Numbered from the stretch's first letter, positions 16,801 to 25,542 are shown. The stretch is DNA of 64,000 bases from Coliplasma sp045538555 (GCA_045538555.1 JAZSRP010000021.1:1-64000); one strand, 5' to 3'. Notes: generated by a model from the sequence alone, not told the origin. A program made the numbers and translations.

Positions 16801-19376
16801 TTGAAAACGCCGCAATGCTTTGGACGATGCCTTTTGGAATTGGGGAAGACGGAGGATATACCTCGGTTTTTGCCCCCTGCAAAAAAGCTTTTGCTACAAA
16901 AAACGGGATAGCCGCCCTTGAGGGGGACCGGTTATTTGTATGCGCTGCGGACGGAACCCAAGCGACACCTCTCGGTATCAATGCCCGGGATTTTGAAATT
17001 TTTGAAGACAAAATATACGCCCTTTACGATGGAGAGATATCCATTTTTGACATGGAGGGTGATTTTGTCACCTCCACCTCGGCAGAGGGTGAGAGGATAA
17101 TTGTTTCCGACCGATACGTGGCGGCAGGAAGCGTGGTATATGAGCGCGACACCCTTTCTGAGACTTTTGAAACAAAAATGCACGTGATTGCCATAGATGG
17201 CGATTGCGCCGTGACCGAGGGCGGAGTTTTTGATCTGACGGACGGCAGCCACGGGGGCTCTGCGGGTATTGACGTTGCAGAGCTTTGCGTTATCACATCG
17301 GATGGATACGCAGTTGCTTTTGGCGGAGGCGAGGCGGCTGTTTCCGGTTTTGGAAACGGTGTGTCTCCTGTCCGAAAGCCCGTGATCGACGGTATTGAAC
17401 AGGGACGTGTCTATGTCGGAAGCGCAAGGGTTGAATTTGATATAGGCATCGGATTTATTGACGGAAAAGAAATACAGTCGGGAGCAGAAGTGAACCAAAA
17501 CGGAGAGCATGTTTTTCAACTGGTGCTCCCCTTTGGCAAAAGCGTGAGAGTCCGTTTTGTAGTTGCCTCGTATATCGACAGAATCGAAATACTGGGCGGG
17601 GATCGAAACCTCAGTGTAGGTGAGAGCATACGGCTTCTCATCAGGTTTGGCCCTGACGGTGCCAGCTCCGTGCCCGTCAGTTTTTCCGCAGATAGCGACG
17701 GTGTTTCCGTCAGCCCAAACGGCGAGGTGACGGCGCACCGCATCGGAACGTACAGGATCACTGCCACGGCGGAAACGGAGTACGGAACTTTTTCGGATTC
17801 CTGCAGTGTGACGGTGAGAGACGATCTTATTCGGTTTGATACAGATAGCGGTATCACCGTTGACCGAAAAAACGGATTTGTCACAGATGTTCCTGCGGGA
17901 ATGTCAGCGGGACGGCTCATAGGGCTTCTTGCGGGCGGCTCTGATGCCACACTGTTTGACGCCGACGGTGTCACTCCCTGCAGCTACGTTGCCAGCGGAT
18001 GCGTGCTGGTGAAATACGATTCTCGAAAAGAAGAATGCGACCGTTTGCTGCTTGTGGTCAGAGGCGATGTGGACGGTGACGGATTTATCACCGCTTCGGA
18101 CCTGTATCACACCGAGAGGGTGCTGAAGGGTTATGCCTACCTGCCTTGCTTTGCTTTTGCTTCCGATACCAACAAAAACGGAGCGGCGGACAACGGTGAT
18201 TTTTATGAGCTGGAGCGGATACTGCTGGGCAGGACCTACGTTTCTATGGGAGATCCGCTCAAAAATGAGTTTGGCTCCGCGGAGTTGCAGACACTGTCTG
18301 TGATAAAACACGGAAGCATCATAGACGTGACCTTGTGTCTCCGAGGGTGCAAAAACGCCGTAAGCGCTTTTGGAAAGCTGAAATTCGGCAAAGGGCTGGT
18401 TTTCAGAGAATCGGTGTCGACAGGCGGATGGGTATCCGATGTAAACGAGAGTGAAAACGAGATCGGGTTTTATGCCTATGACCAAGATGGAAACAGTATC
18501 GGCAGAGGGCTTGGAACTCTGGCGGTGCTCAGATTTGAGGTAACAGCAAACGGGGGAGATGAGCTGGTATTTGAGGTCATGCCTCTTACGGTGGATTTTG
18601 TTGACGGGGCAAAAACCGTTGAGGGCTGTACACTCAATACGGCGGTTTGCAATGAGGAGACAGGTGATTTTTGCATTCGTGTTTCCAACGCAGACGGATT
18701 TGTATTTGACCCCAACGTGAACAGGTATGATCTGAGCATTCCTTTTGGAAATACACTGGCGGATATCAGCACCGTGGCACCCGAGGGATGGGCCGTTACA
18801 TTTGGCTGTACGGCTGTTCCCGACGACGGAAGCGTTGCGGTGATCTACGTCAGAGCGGTGGACACGGAGGGCTCGGCAAAAAGCTATATACTGCGTGTGA
18901 AGCGGCTCCCCGCACCCGACGTTGACGGAAACTGCCGTCTTTCGGCGTTGGAGGTGGAGGGATACAAGCTGAATCCGAAATTTGATCCGGATGTTTTTGA
19001 GTATTCCGTCACCGTCCCCCACAACGTGACGGAGATCAAGCCCTATTGCGTTCCTCAAAGCGATTCTGCCTCTGTGCATATCAGCTCCACTTTGCTGACA
19101 GGTGACACTACCGTGATACGCATCACTGTTTTTTCACCGGATGGAGACAAGCTCATATATCTGCTGACGGTCAACAGAGAGTCGGAAGCCGCTCCCGACG
19201 TTTCGTTGATACCGGATCCGTCGGAGAAACCCGTGAACAAGGGTGTATGGGTTGCAGTTTGTGTTGCTGCTTTGCTGGCGGCAGGCGCAGCAGGATACGG
19301 CTATTTTGTGAAAACAAAAGGGAAAAAATCTCCTGATACCGATTTTGAAAAACCGGAAAACAAAACCGAAAAATAA
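13884..19376 (+). CDS. Giant cell-wall-facing subtilisin (S8) with Big2, dockerin-like, cohesin-like and cadherin-like domains
   Basis: 1830 residues. A signal peptide (MTKRILSLLLTAFFVLPCAFVLW) and propeptide-like region precede the S8 peptidase domain. All three catalytic residues are present: Asp170 (VAVLDTGVF), His205 (GHGTAV), Ser366 (GTSYSCAF). A long stretch (~430-1220) of beta-rich repeats with beta-propeller-like character follows. Next come a Big2 Ig-like domain (~1230-1310), two dockerin-like EF repeats (DVDGDGFITASDLYHTERVL, DTNKNGAADNGDFYELERIL; ~1392-1450), a cohesin-like beta-sandwich (~1465-1580), and two cadherin-like repeats (~1590-1770). A membrane helix near 1785-1805 and a Lys/Glu-rich tail close the protein. 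It is probably anchored to the membrane with the protease outside. ATGA coupling joins it to the methyltransferase gene. Confidence 0.88.
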   Translation: MTKRILSLLLTAFFVLPCAFVLWESIAVPVDPYADADKARYEAITEAKGEFLFGSKSDLEDAKKTCDGDKYIIKFLDSVSKEEISHVLLSYSHTLLAHSDHRLFSVTVSDIDDFLKKYGELVDYWEADRVLEVAALYNDPVAYDKNGLMELESALGITAGSKKTVVAVLDTGVFRQHEEFFGASILAGYDAVNGTAGVDTDSTGHGTAVIGIIAAAANNGLGAAGAANGVTVMPVKVASNRTAIYSSHLVAGIRFAADSGADVINMSVGGYSSSFAEQEAVSYALEMGCILIAAAGNEGNRFNAGEKCYPASYEGVISVGSVDDFGNHSDFSQFNDMVDVCAPGEKIHIPLWEDGKSLYTVDSGTSYSCAFVSAIAALAVSHIDQGVRLGCDEFEALIASVCGSTRDDRLGHGVINAKKILEKTNYPIITGVYDGLLYTDKVTVGFNRGVAVLDGETVSDGEVVITSGTHTLIVADGDRVSSLMFRLDYDPLSFDFQQYTGFARFVFERGTATLDGYPYFSGDRITAHGSHVFRLEYGTEVLTKEFFASTAVPSVFGVENGRVYDRPVHLRIVGNGSALLDGEDAGNDIVVTENGIHTLIVRSGWGGKTSTVEFEVRCNEILITDTDYEHGAGYVDEENGFLIRYGDTLVGARIYDLAEISEYSHVLMVGTVTGHGAVGGELLLFGDQSITVLDPLLVKDGDHCIKRTVTVPNAHSFAVCGDAVYCVLENGIYTVDTVTGETLLTMPLSAECIYLRAYEGRLAAFCQDHSGRVMVIDPAAGEILTEITVFGEIDGKPVLFEGGYVAVGNCIYDALTGELRKEFLSKTAVAVKDGFFVTDDAVMDLSTGEVCGVLPFEISYICDGSTRRYVIGQYGKMAVCPKEEKMLSFAAAPLTECMFSPLESYGSYRKNGFYDPARKPISLCTKNGLIYGIFEGETALYVFDSGLEIQNRVPLDFVPNGLTVTEDFVCVSFENAAMLWTMPFGIGEDGGYTSVFAPCKKAFATKNGIAALEGDRLFVCAADGTQATPLGINARDFEIFEDKIYALYDGEISIFDMEGDFVTSTSAEGERIIVSDRYVAAGSVVYERDTLSETFETKMHVIAIDGDCAVTEGGVFDLTDGSHGGSAGIDVAELCVITSDGYAVAFGGGEAAVSGFGNGVSPVRKPVIDGIEQGRVYVGSARVEFDIGIGFIDGKEIQSGAEVNQNGEHVFQLVLPFGKSVRVRFVVASYIDRIEILGGDRNLSVGESIRLLIRFGPDGASSVPVSFSADSDGVSVSPNGEVTAHRIGTYRITATAETEYGTFSDSCSVTVRDDLIRFDTDSGITVDRKNGFVTDVPAGMSAGRLIGLLAGGSDATLFDADGVTPCSYVASGCVLVKYDSRKEECDRLLLVVRGDVDGDGFITASDLYHTERVLKGYAYLPCFAFASDTNKNGAADNGDFYELERILLGRTYVSMGDPLKNEFGSAELQTLSVIKHGSIIDVTLCLRGCKNAVSAFGKLKFGKGLVFRESVSTGGWVSDVNESENEIGFYAYDQDGNSIGRGLGTLAVLRFEVTANGGDELVFEVMPLTVDFVDGAKTVEGCTLNTAVCNEETGDFCIRVSNADGFVFDPNVNRYDLSIPFGNTLADISTVAPEGWAVTFGCTAVPDDGSVAVIYVRAVDTEGSAKSYILRVKRLPAPDVDGNCRLSALEVEGYKLNPKFDPDVFEYSVTVPHNVTEIKPYCVPQSDSASVHISSTLLTGDTTVIRITVFSPDGDKLIYLLTVNRESEAAPDVSLIPDPSEKPVNKGVWVAVCVAALLAAGAAGYGYFVKTKGKKSPDTDFEKPENKTEK

Positions 19377-19383
19377 TAAAATT

Positions 19384-19437
19384 ACAGAGCATCCGGCGGC
19401 GTGAAAAAGCCGCAAAAACAGGTGCTCTGTTTTTTTG
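19384..19437 (+). terminator. Terminator of the subtilisin gene
   Basis: The outer arms ACAGAGCA (19384-19391) and TGCTCTGT (19423-19430) enclose an inner GCGGC/GCCGC hairpin and are followed by TTTTTTT. Confidence 0.85.
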
Positions 19438-19515
19438 TTTTCCAACCCATGACAAGACGGGTAAAAAAATGCAAAAAAAACGTGGAAAGAACGGGAATAT
19501 TGTCGCTTTTTGGTG

Positions 19516-19544
19516 TTGAAATACGGTATACAGTATGATATAAT
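19516..19544 (+). promoter_or_regulatory. Sigma-A promoter of the apbE-rnf operon
   Basis: TTGAAA (19516-19521), 17-base spacer, TATAAT (19539-19544). A ~75-base leader with a small CGTGC/GCACG hairpin leads to AAAGGAG and the ATG at 19627. Confidence 0.8.
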
Positions 19545-19626
19545 ACAATGTCATAATATGAGTTGTAACGTGCTGTTTGGCACGGTGTCGATCTGTTTGA
19601 TGCCGGTTCAAAGAAAGGAGTCCGAC

Positions 19627-20616
19627 ATGAAAATACTGCGGATGCTGTTGATGGTTTTTGTGTGCGTCACGTTGGTTTCATGCGGGAGAGCAAGGCAAGA
19701 GGATTCCTTTTACGGGATGTCCACCTATTGCTCCGTTACCGTCTATGGCGGCAACGGCTCCGGGTTGGATGAGGCAAAAAAGATCATTCTTGATTGTGAA
19801 AACGAGATATCAGCTTTTATTTCCGCTTCGGCAGTATCCCGTGTCAACAGGGACGGAATCGGTGAGATCTCCGCGGATTTTTGCGAACTTTTAAAAAAAT
19901 GCGAGAGAGTCCGTCTGATGACCGACGGCAGGTATTCCGTTCTTTCCCGAAATATAACCTCACTCTGGGATTTTTTGTCAGAATCCCCTTCGGTTCCCCA
20001 CAGCGGTGAACTGAAAAATGCTGTTGACAGCTGTTTGGGACGTGAAATACAATTTGACGGAAACACTGTTTTTATCCCTTCCGATACCGGAATTGAGCCG
20101 GGCAGTGTGGGCAAGGGGTTTGCCTGCCACAGAGCGGTGGAGGCGCTGAAGGGCAAGGTTGATTCTGCTATTGTCAGCGTGGGAGGAAGCATCGGAGCTT
20201 TTGGGGCACCTGCGGGAAAGGACGCTTTTGAGATCGGAGTTCGTGACCCGTTTGGGAGTGCAAACGATGTTATCGGAGTTCTCAAGCTGAACGACGGTTT
20301 TGTTTCCACCTCGGGCAGCTACGAAAGATTTTTTGAAAAAGACGGAAAAAAATTCCACCATATCCTGGATTGCACCACCGGATTGCCCTTTGACGGACAA
20401 ATAGTGTCTGCCACCGTGGTATCGGATGACGGCGGAGTCAGCGATCTGCTTTCCACCGCCTGCTTTTTGTCAGAGCTGTCGGATGCAGCGGAGCTGCTGA
20501 ATGAATTTGGATGCAGCGGCATATTTGTTCTTGCTGACGGAGAGATTCTTGTTTCCGGTGAGCTTTTAAATGCTTTTGAGCCGTCGGATGGAAGGTCGGT
20601 GACGTCCCTTGACTGA
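19627..20616 (+). CDS. apbE: FAD:protein FMN transferase ApbE (lipoprotein)
   Basis: 329 residues. The signal peptide MKILRMLLMVFVCVTLVSC ends in a lipobox, so the enzyme works outside the membrane. It transfers FMN from FAD onto Ser/Thr of target proteins, here expected to be RnfG and RnfD. Family features are EISAFISASAVSRVNRDG, IEPGSVGKGFACHRAVEAL, IVSVGGSIGAFG and HHILDCTTGLP. The ATG at 19627 has AAAGGAG upstream and lies behind the promoter; in-frame starts further upstream would overlap the promoter. First gene of the Rnf operon. Confidence 0.93.
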   Translation: MKILRMLLMVFVCVTLVSCGRARQEDSFYGMSTYCSVTVYGGNGSGLDEAKKIILDCENEISAFISASAVSRVNRDGIGEISADFCELLKKCERVRLMTDGRYSVLSRNITSLWDFLSESPSVPHSGELKNAVDSCLGREIQFDGNTVFIPSDTGIEPGSVGKGFACHRAVEALKGKVDSAIVSVGGSIGAFGAPAGKDAFEIGVRDPFGSANDVIGVLKLNDGFVSTSGSYERFFEKDGKKFHHILDCTTGLPFDGQIVSATVVSDDGGVSDLLSTACFLSELSDAAELLNEFGCSGIFVLADGEILVSGELLNAFEPSDGRSVTSLD

Positions 20617-20995
20617 AAAAAGAAAGTTTGTCTGTGCGTTTGACGTGGTTCTTGCCTGCCTTCTTGTATTGGTAGCCGCTGTTCCGTTTTTTGTTGCTTT
20701 TGATGATTCTCCTGTCTGCGCCGTGATTGAGGTGGAGGGACGAGAGGTTGCAAAATATTCTCTTTCGGAGCAAAAAAACGGCGCTCCGCTGACTGTGGCC
20801 GTTCCCACCCGTGAGGGTGAGGTGACGGTGGAGATCGGTGAGGATTATGCTGTCATAAAAGATTCGCCCTGCCCCGCGCATACCTGTATAAAAAACGGAC
20901 CGGTCACAAGATCCGGACAGACGGTGATATGTCTACCCTGCCGTCTGACGGTACGTATCACAGGTGAGGCGGAGTATGACGGAATAACGGGGTGA
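20609..20995 (+). CDS. NusG domain II-containing membrane-anchored protein
   Basis: 128 residues, beginning at a TTG that overlaps the apbE stop by 8 bases. One N-terminal membrane helix (VVLACLLVLVAAVPFFVAF) is followed by an extracytoplasmic beta domain of the NusG_II family, with SPCPAHTCIKNGPVTRSGQTVICLPCRLTVRI. The conserved cysteines (CxxxxC and CLPC) suggest a redox or metal role. This family is regularly encoded between apbE and the Gx transporter next to Rnf or quinone-like systems in Clostridia. Its task is not known. Confidence 0.85.
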   Translation: MTEKRKFVCAFDVVLACLLVLVAAVPFFVAFDDSPVCAVIEVEGREVAKYSLSEQKNGAPLTVAVPTREGEVTVEIGEDYAVIKDSPCPAHTCIKNGPVTRSGQTVICLPCRLTVRITGEAEYDGITG

Positions 20996-20999
20996 CGGT

Positions 21000-21521
21000 A
21001 TGAAAACACGCAAATTGACGGTCACTGCGCTTTTTGCGGCAGTTGCCGTGGCGGTCAATGCCGCAGAGTCACTGCTTCCTGCGGTTGCATTTTTGCCCCC
21101 CGGCGCAAAGCTTGGGCTTTCAAACGTGGTCACCATGTTTTGCTCTGCTGTAATGGGGCTTCCCGGCGCTTTGGGAGTTGCGGTGACAAAATCACTGTTT
21201 GTATTGGCAACAAGAGGTTTTACTGCATTTTTGATGAGCGCTGCGGGTGGAATTTTTTCTACCTGTGTCTGCTTTTTACTTTTGAGATACACAAAAAAAC
21301 ACGTGGGATATCTGGGCATCGGTATTCTTGGTGCCGTCACCCACAACTGTGCACAGACCGCAGTCTCCGCTTTGCTGGCGGGGAAAGCCATCCTGTACTA
21401 CCTGCCGTTTCTCGCAGCGGCGTCGGCGATTACGGGGGCGGTCAGCGGATTTGTGCTTGGATTTTTGCAAAAATATTTTCCCATACATATCATTGGAAAG
21501 GATATAAAAAATGGCACGTAA
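21000..21521 (+). CDS. Gx transporter family membrane protein (heptaprenyl diphosphate synthase component I-like)
   Basis: 173 residues with about five membrane helices. The motifs LPPGAKLGLSNVVTMF and GAVTHNCAQTAVSALL are typical of the Gx_transp family, formerly named heptaprenyl diphosphate synthase component I. By fold it resembles ECF S-components, so small-molecule uptake is likely; flavin or an isoprenoid precursor is sometimes proposed. It lies 4 bases after the NusG-II gene and overlaps rnfC. Its place beside ApbE and Rnf would suit delivery of a flavin cofactor, but that is inference. Confidence 0.8.
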   Translation: MKTRKLTVTALFAAVAVAVNAAESLLPAVAFLPPGAKLGLSNVVTMFCSAVMGLPGALGVAVTKSLFVLATRGFTAFLMSAAGGIFSTCVCFLLLRYTKKHVGYLGIGILGAVTHNCAQTAVSALLAGKAILYYLPFLAAASAITGAVSGFVLGFLQKYFPIHIIGKDIKNGT

Positions 21522-22851
21522 CAAGCCTGTTTCGCCTTTTTCTACAAAAGGCGGCATAAAAGTTCCGCACCAAAAGAACACCTGGGCAATGCCTTCTTTT
21601 GAGATGCCCGCACCGGAAAAGGTGACCATTCCTCTGCAGATGCACATCGGAGCACCATGTCAGCCCACGGTTTCCGTTGGCGACAAGGTGAGAGTGGGAG
21701 ACGTGATCGGTGACAGCGATGCATTTGTCAGCGCACCCATTCATGCATCCGTGTCCGGCACGGTTTCAAAGCTGGGCAGCATCACAATGCCTGCAGGAAA
21801 CACCGTTTCAACAGTGGAGATCACCTCAGACGGCATGATGGAATGGGCGGAGGTCGCTCCCCCCCAGGTCACCGACCTCAAATCGTTTATTGCCGCAGTG
21901 AGAAAAAGCGGATTGGTAGGTCTGGGCGGCGCAGGTTTTCCTGCCCATGTCAAGCTGTCCGTCCCTCCCGAAAAAAAGGTGGACACACTGGTGATAAACG
22001 CTGCCGAATGCGAGCCCTATATCACCAGCGACCACAGAGAAATGATCGAGAATTCCTGGGACGTGCTCTCCGGTATTTATGCCGTCAGGGAGCTTTTGGG
22101 AATCAAAAACGTTCTTATAGGAATCGAATCCAACAAGCCCGACTGCATCGAGCTGCTCTCACGGATGGTTGACGATGAGAAACGTGACCCCAACGACGAG
22201 ATTCGCATCGTAAAGCTTCGTACAGACTATCCTCAGGGTGCGGAAAAAATGCTTATCCGTGCCTGCACGGGCAGAGAGGTCCCTGCGGGCGGACTTCCCG
22301 CAGATACCGGCTGTATTGTAATGAACGTTACCAGCATTGCTTTTTTGGCGCGGTATCTCAAGACGGGAAAGCCGCTTGTTTCAAAAAGGATCACCGTTGA
22401 CGGATCGGCAGTTGCAAGACCCTGCAACGTGATCGTTCCTATCGGAACAAGCGTTGCCGATGTGATGGAATATTGCGGCGGATACAGAGAGACTCCAAAA
22501 AAGCTTTTGTACGGCGGGCCCATGATGGGCATTACGCTACCCAACGATTCCCTCCCTATCATAAAAAACACCAACGCTATTATTGCACTGAATGAGTCTG
22601 ATGCAACTCCCCCCCGTGAGGACGCCTGCATCCGATGTGCCGCTTGCGCCTACAACTGCCCCATGGGGCTCATGCCCGTAAAGCTGGCGGTTGCAGCAGT
22701 GAACGACGACGTTGAAACGTTGTCAAAATTTGGGATCATGTCCTGTATTGAGTGCGGTTCCTGCACCTTTGTGTGCCCCGCAAACCGCAACGTGCTCCAG
22801 CGCATACGGCTGGGCAAAACCATTTTTAGAGAAAGGACGGCAAAAAAATGA
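21511..22851 (+). CDS. rnfC: Rnf complex subunit RnfC
   Basis: 446 residues, cytoplasmic-face subunit of the ion-pumping ferredoxin:NAD+ oxidoreductase. The N-terminal barrel-sandwich (MHIGAPCQPTVSVGDKVRVG) is followed by an NuoF-like Rossmann domain (GLGGAGFPAHVKLSVP, NAAECEPYITSDHREM), a SLBB domain and two [4Fe-4S] motifs, CIRCAACAYNCPMGLMP and CIECGSCTFVCPANRNV. It should bind NADH/FMN and receive electrons routed from RnfB. The start overlaps the Gx gene by 11 bases and the stop overlaps rnfD (ATGA). Confidence 0.96.
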   Translation: MARNKPVSPFSTKGGIKVPHQKNTWAMPSFEMPAPEKVTIPLQMHIGAPCQPTVSVGDKVRVGDVIGDSDAFVSAPIHASVSGTVSKLGSITMPAGNTVSTVEITSDGMMEWAEVAPPQVTDLKSFIAAVRKSGLVGLGGAGFPAHVKLSVPPEKKVDTLVINAAECEPYITSDHREMIENSWDVLSGIYAVRELLGIKNVLIGIESNKPDCIELLSRMVDDEKRDPNDEIRIVKLRTDYPQGAEKMLIRACTGREVPAGGLPADTGCIVMNVTSIAFLARYLKTGKPLVSKRITVDGSAVARPCNVIVPIGTSVADVMEYCGGYRETPKKLLYGGPMMGITLPNDSLPIIKNTNAIIALNESDATPPREDACIRCAACAYNCPMGLMPVKLAVAAVNDDVETLSKFGIMSCIECGSCTFVCPANRNVLQRIRLGKTIFRERTAKK

Positions 22852-23762
22852 AACAGTCCTTCATCATTTCATCATCACCTCATTTCAGAGGAAAGCGTAC
22901 CACCGGTATGATAATGGGAGGAGTGCTGCTCTGCCTGCTTCCCGCCGTGGTGGCATCGGGAGTCATTTTTGGACTTCGTGCGCTGCTTTTGGTGGCTGTG
23001 TGCGCTTCTTCCTGCGTGGTGCTTGAGTATTTCTGCCGTTTGGTGATGAAGCGTCAGCAGACGGCCGGCGATCTCTCCGCCGCTGTGACCGGTGTTCTTC
23101 TTGCCATGACACTGCCCCATGACATAAGCATTTTTATGGCTCTGTTCGGCTGTGTGTGCGCCATTGTTGTTATCAAGCAGTTTTTTGGCGGAATCGGTCA
23201 GAACTTCATCAATCCCGCCATCGGAGCCAGAGTTATCATGCTGGTATCGTTTCCGGAGGCAATGACAACGTTTAGCTATGACGGAGTCACAAGCGCAACT
23301 CCTCTTGCCACAGGAGCTTCTTTTTGGGATCTGTTTTTGGGGACTACCGGCGGAAGTTTGGGCGAGACCTGTGCCGTTGCATTGCTGGTAGGCGGTGCGG
23401 CTCTTGTTGCACTCCGAATCATCAAGCCCATTATCCCCGTGTTTTACGTAGGAACGGTTGCTATCATGAGCTTTTTGCTGGGTCAGGACGTTTTGCTTCA
23501 GGTTTTGGGCGGCGGATTGCTGCTGGGTGCATTCTTTATGGCAACCGATTATACCACCAGCCCCCTCACTGATCTCGGAAAAATTATTTATGCTGTGGGC
23601 TGCGGTCTGCTGACCTGCGTTATCAGATTTTACGCAAACCTGCCCGAGGGTGTTTCTTATGCAATCATGCTGATGAATATTATCACGCCTCTCATTGACA
23701 GGGTTATCGTTCCAAAAGCTTTTGGCGCCGTAAAAAAGGCAAAAAAGGAGGCAGGAAAATGA
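22848..23762 (+). CDS. rnfD: Rnf complex subunit RnfD
   Basis: 304 residues, polytopic membrane subunit (about nine helices). The stretch DGVTSATPLATGASFWD contains the covalent FMN site in the canonical SGAT-PL position. Here it reads TSATPLA, so the acceptor threonine is kept while the preceding glycine is serine. It also shows NPAIGARVIML and FFMATDYTTSPLTDLGKIIYAVGCG. ATGA overlaps link it to rnfC and rnfG. Confidence 0.95.
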   Translation: MKQSFIISSSPHFRGKRTTGMIMGGVLLCLLPAVVASGVIFGLRALLLVAVCASSCVVLEYFCRLVMKRQQTAGDLSAAVTGVLLAMTLPHDISIFMALFGCVCAIVVIKQFFGGIGQNFINPAIGARVIMLVSFPEAMTTFSYDGVTSATPLATGASFWDLFLGTTGGSLGETCAVALLVGGAALVALRIIKPIIPVFYVGTVAIMSFLLGQDVLLQVLGGGLLLGAFFMATDYTTSPLTDLGKIIYAVGCGLLTCVIRFYANLPEGVSYAIMLMNIITPLIDRVIVPKAFGAVKKAKKEAGK

Positions 23763-24274
23763 ATTTCAAAAAAATGATTTTTCCCATCGTTTCCCTCCTT
23801 TCCATATGTATCGTGGTATCGGCTCTCATTGCTTTTACCGATTCGCTGACAAAGGACGTTATCTCCCGGCAGCAGGAGACTGCTATGGCCGAGCTGAGAC
23901 AAAAAGTAATGCCTGCCGACGTTTATACCGACATCAACGACACCGCAGTGTCTGCTCAAAAGGACGGACAGACGGTGGGATACGTGTTTACCTCTATCCA
24001 AAAGGGATACGGTGGAGACGTGACCGTAATGGTGGGAATCGGCATTGACGGAAAGCTCATGGGTGTGGATGTATTGTCTCATTCCGAAACAGTGGGAATC
24101 GGTGCCGTCTGTACCGAAAAAGAGTTTTTGGCACAGTATCTGGGCGCACAAGGCGTCTCTGACGGAAACATGATAAAAAAAACAGGCGCATCCATCACCA
24201 GCCGCGCCATTCACAACGCCGTAAGCGATGCTTTTTCACAGTATGAAGCCGTAAAAGGAGGTGACGCACAGTGA
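23759..24274 (+). CDS. rnfG: Rnf complex subunit RnfG
   Basis: 171 residues, with one N-terminal membrane helix (IFPIVSLLSICIVVSALIAF) and an extracytoplasmic FMN-binding domain. VGIGIDGKLMGVDVLSHSETVGIG is the FMN_bind core. The ApbE target motif is KKTGASITS near residue 145. The acceptor is serine where SGAT threonine is usual, which still fits the [S/T]GA[S/T] rule. At 171 residues it is slightly shorter than most RnfG. An AGGAGG inside its 3' end serves rnfE. Confidence 0.93.
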   Translation: MNFKKMIFPIVSLLSICIVVSALIAFTDSLTKDVISRQQETAMAELRQKVMPADVYTDINDTAVSAQKDGQTVGYVFTSIQKGYGGDVTVMVGIGIDGKLMGVDVLSHSETVGIGAVCTEKEFLAQYLGAQGVSDGNMIKKTGASITSRAIHNAVSDAFSQYEAVKGGDAQ

Positions 24275-24945
24275 AAGGCAATTTCAAAGAGCTGACAAAA
24301 GGTATTGTCAAACAAAACCCCGTACTGGTGCTTCTTCTTGGCACCTGCCCCACGCTGGCGGTCACCACTGCTGCATCCAATGCCATCGGAATGGGTGTGG
24401 CAGCAACCATTGTTTTGGTGTGCTCAAATGCGGTTATCTCCCTGTTGCGAAAATTCATTCCCGACACAGTGCGTATTCCCGCATATATCACTGTTATTGC
24501 AGGATTTGTCACACTGGTGCAGATGTTGGTCAAGGCATACGCTCCTTCTATTGACAAGTCGCTGGGAATATATCTTCCTCTCATTGTTGTAAACTGCATT
24601 ATTCTCGGCAGAGCCGAGGCATTTGCGTCCAAAAACAAGCTGATCCCCTCTGTTCTTGACGGACTGGGAATGGGGATCGGATTTACTGCCGCAATGCTTT
24701 GTATGGGCATTATTCGCGAGCTTTTGGGTACCGGATCCGTGTTTGGTTATTCTGTGATGCCTCACAGCTTCACCCCAATGCTGATTTTTGTGCTTCCCGC
24801 AGGCGGGTTCTTTGTGTTTGGAATGCTGATTGCCGTGGCAAACAAGCTGAAAAACAAGAGCCCTGCCCAAAAGGACTCCAACCCCTGCGCCGCCTGCCCC
24901 ATGGCAAAGCAGTGTGCAGAGAGCAAGGAGGTAAACAATGGCTAA
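24271..24945 (+). CDS. rnfE: Rnf complex subunit RnfE
   Basis: 224 residues, about six membrane helices, one half of the RnfA/RnfE inverted pair that holds a [2Fe-2S] or related cluster at the membrane centre. LLLGTCPTLAVTTAASNAIGMG (cluster cysteine), LPLIVVNCIILGRAEAFASKN and LGTGSVFGYSVMP identify it. The C-terminal tail has extra cysteines (NPCAACPMAKQCAES), common in clostridial RnfE. The start is a GTG that overlaps the rnfG stop, behind AAAGGAGGTGA. Confidence 0.95.
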   Translation: MKGNFKELTKGIVKQNPVLVLLLGTCPTLAVTTAASNAIGMGVAATIVLVCSNAVISLLRKFIPDTVRIPAYITVIAGFVTLVQMLVKAYAPSIDKSLGIYLPLIVVNCIILGRAEAFASKNKLIPSVLDGLGMGIGFTAAMLCMGIIRELLGTGSVFGYSVMPHSFTPMLIFVLPAGGFFVFGMLIAVANKLKNKSPAQKDSNPCAACPMAKQCAESKEVNNG

Positions 24946-25522
24946 ACTTTTTTCGATCGTCCTTGCGGCGGTTCTCACCGAAAACTATATTCTTGCAAAA
25001 TTCCTTGGAATCTGTCCTTTTCTGGGGGTTTCCAAAAAGCTCAAAACAGCTGTGGGAATGAGCGTTGCGGTGATTTTTGTAATGGTTATCTCCACTGCCG
25101 TTACATATCCCATCCACACACTGGTTTTGGCAAAGCACGGGCTGGAATATCTTCAGACCATTGTGTTTATACTCATTATAGCGGCCCTTGTGCAGCTGGT
25201 GGAAATCGCAATGAAAAAGTTTTTCCCTCCTCTCCACAAGGCGCTGGGAATATATCTTCCTCTCATTACCACCAACTGTGCGGTTCTTGGCATCACAATG
25301 CTTGTTATTGACAAGAGCGGCGCGGATTACGGCTACGGCGAGGCACTGGTAAACGCATTTGGCTCAGGTCTCGGTTATATGCTTGCCATGGTGCTCTTTG
25401 CCTCCGTGCGTGAGCGTCTGGAGACGTGCGATGCGCCAAAATTTGTCAAGGGACTGCCTCTGACGCTTGTGTCTGCGGCTTTGCTGGCGGTTTCTTTCTC
25501 CGGCTTTGCCGGCATCGCCTGA
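24938..25522 (+). CDS. rnfA: Rnf complex subunit RnfA
   Basis: 194 residues, six membrane helices. It has TENYILAKFLGICPFLGVSKK with the conserved cluster cysteine, and LPLITTNCAVLGITML, the second cysteine motif that mirrors RnfE. It pairs with RnfE to pass electrons across the membrane. AAGGAGG precedes the ATG and the start overlaps rnfE by 8 bases. Confidence 0.96.
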   Translation: MAKLFSIVLAAVLTENYILAKFLGICPFLGVSKKLKTAVGMSVAVIFVMVISTAVTYPIHTLVLAKHGLEYLQTIVFILIIAALVQLVEIAMKKFFPPLHKALGIYLPLITTNCAVLGITMLVIDKSGADYGYGEALVNAFGSGLGYMLAMVLFASVRERLETCDAPKFVKGLPLTLVSAALLAVSFSGFAGIA

Positions 25523-25542
25523 AAAAAGGAGGGGAATGACAG

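Noticed and set aside
17904..19079. 391-residue minus-strand open frame
   Set aside because: Antisense to the dockerin-like and cohesin-like part of the subtilisin. The composition (His, Cys, Arg rich, no domains) is that of a shadow frame.
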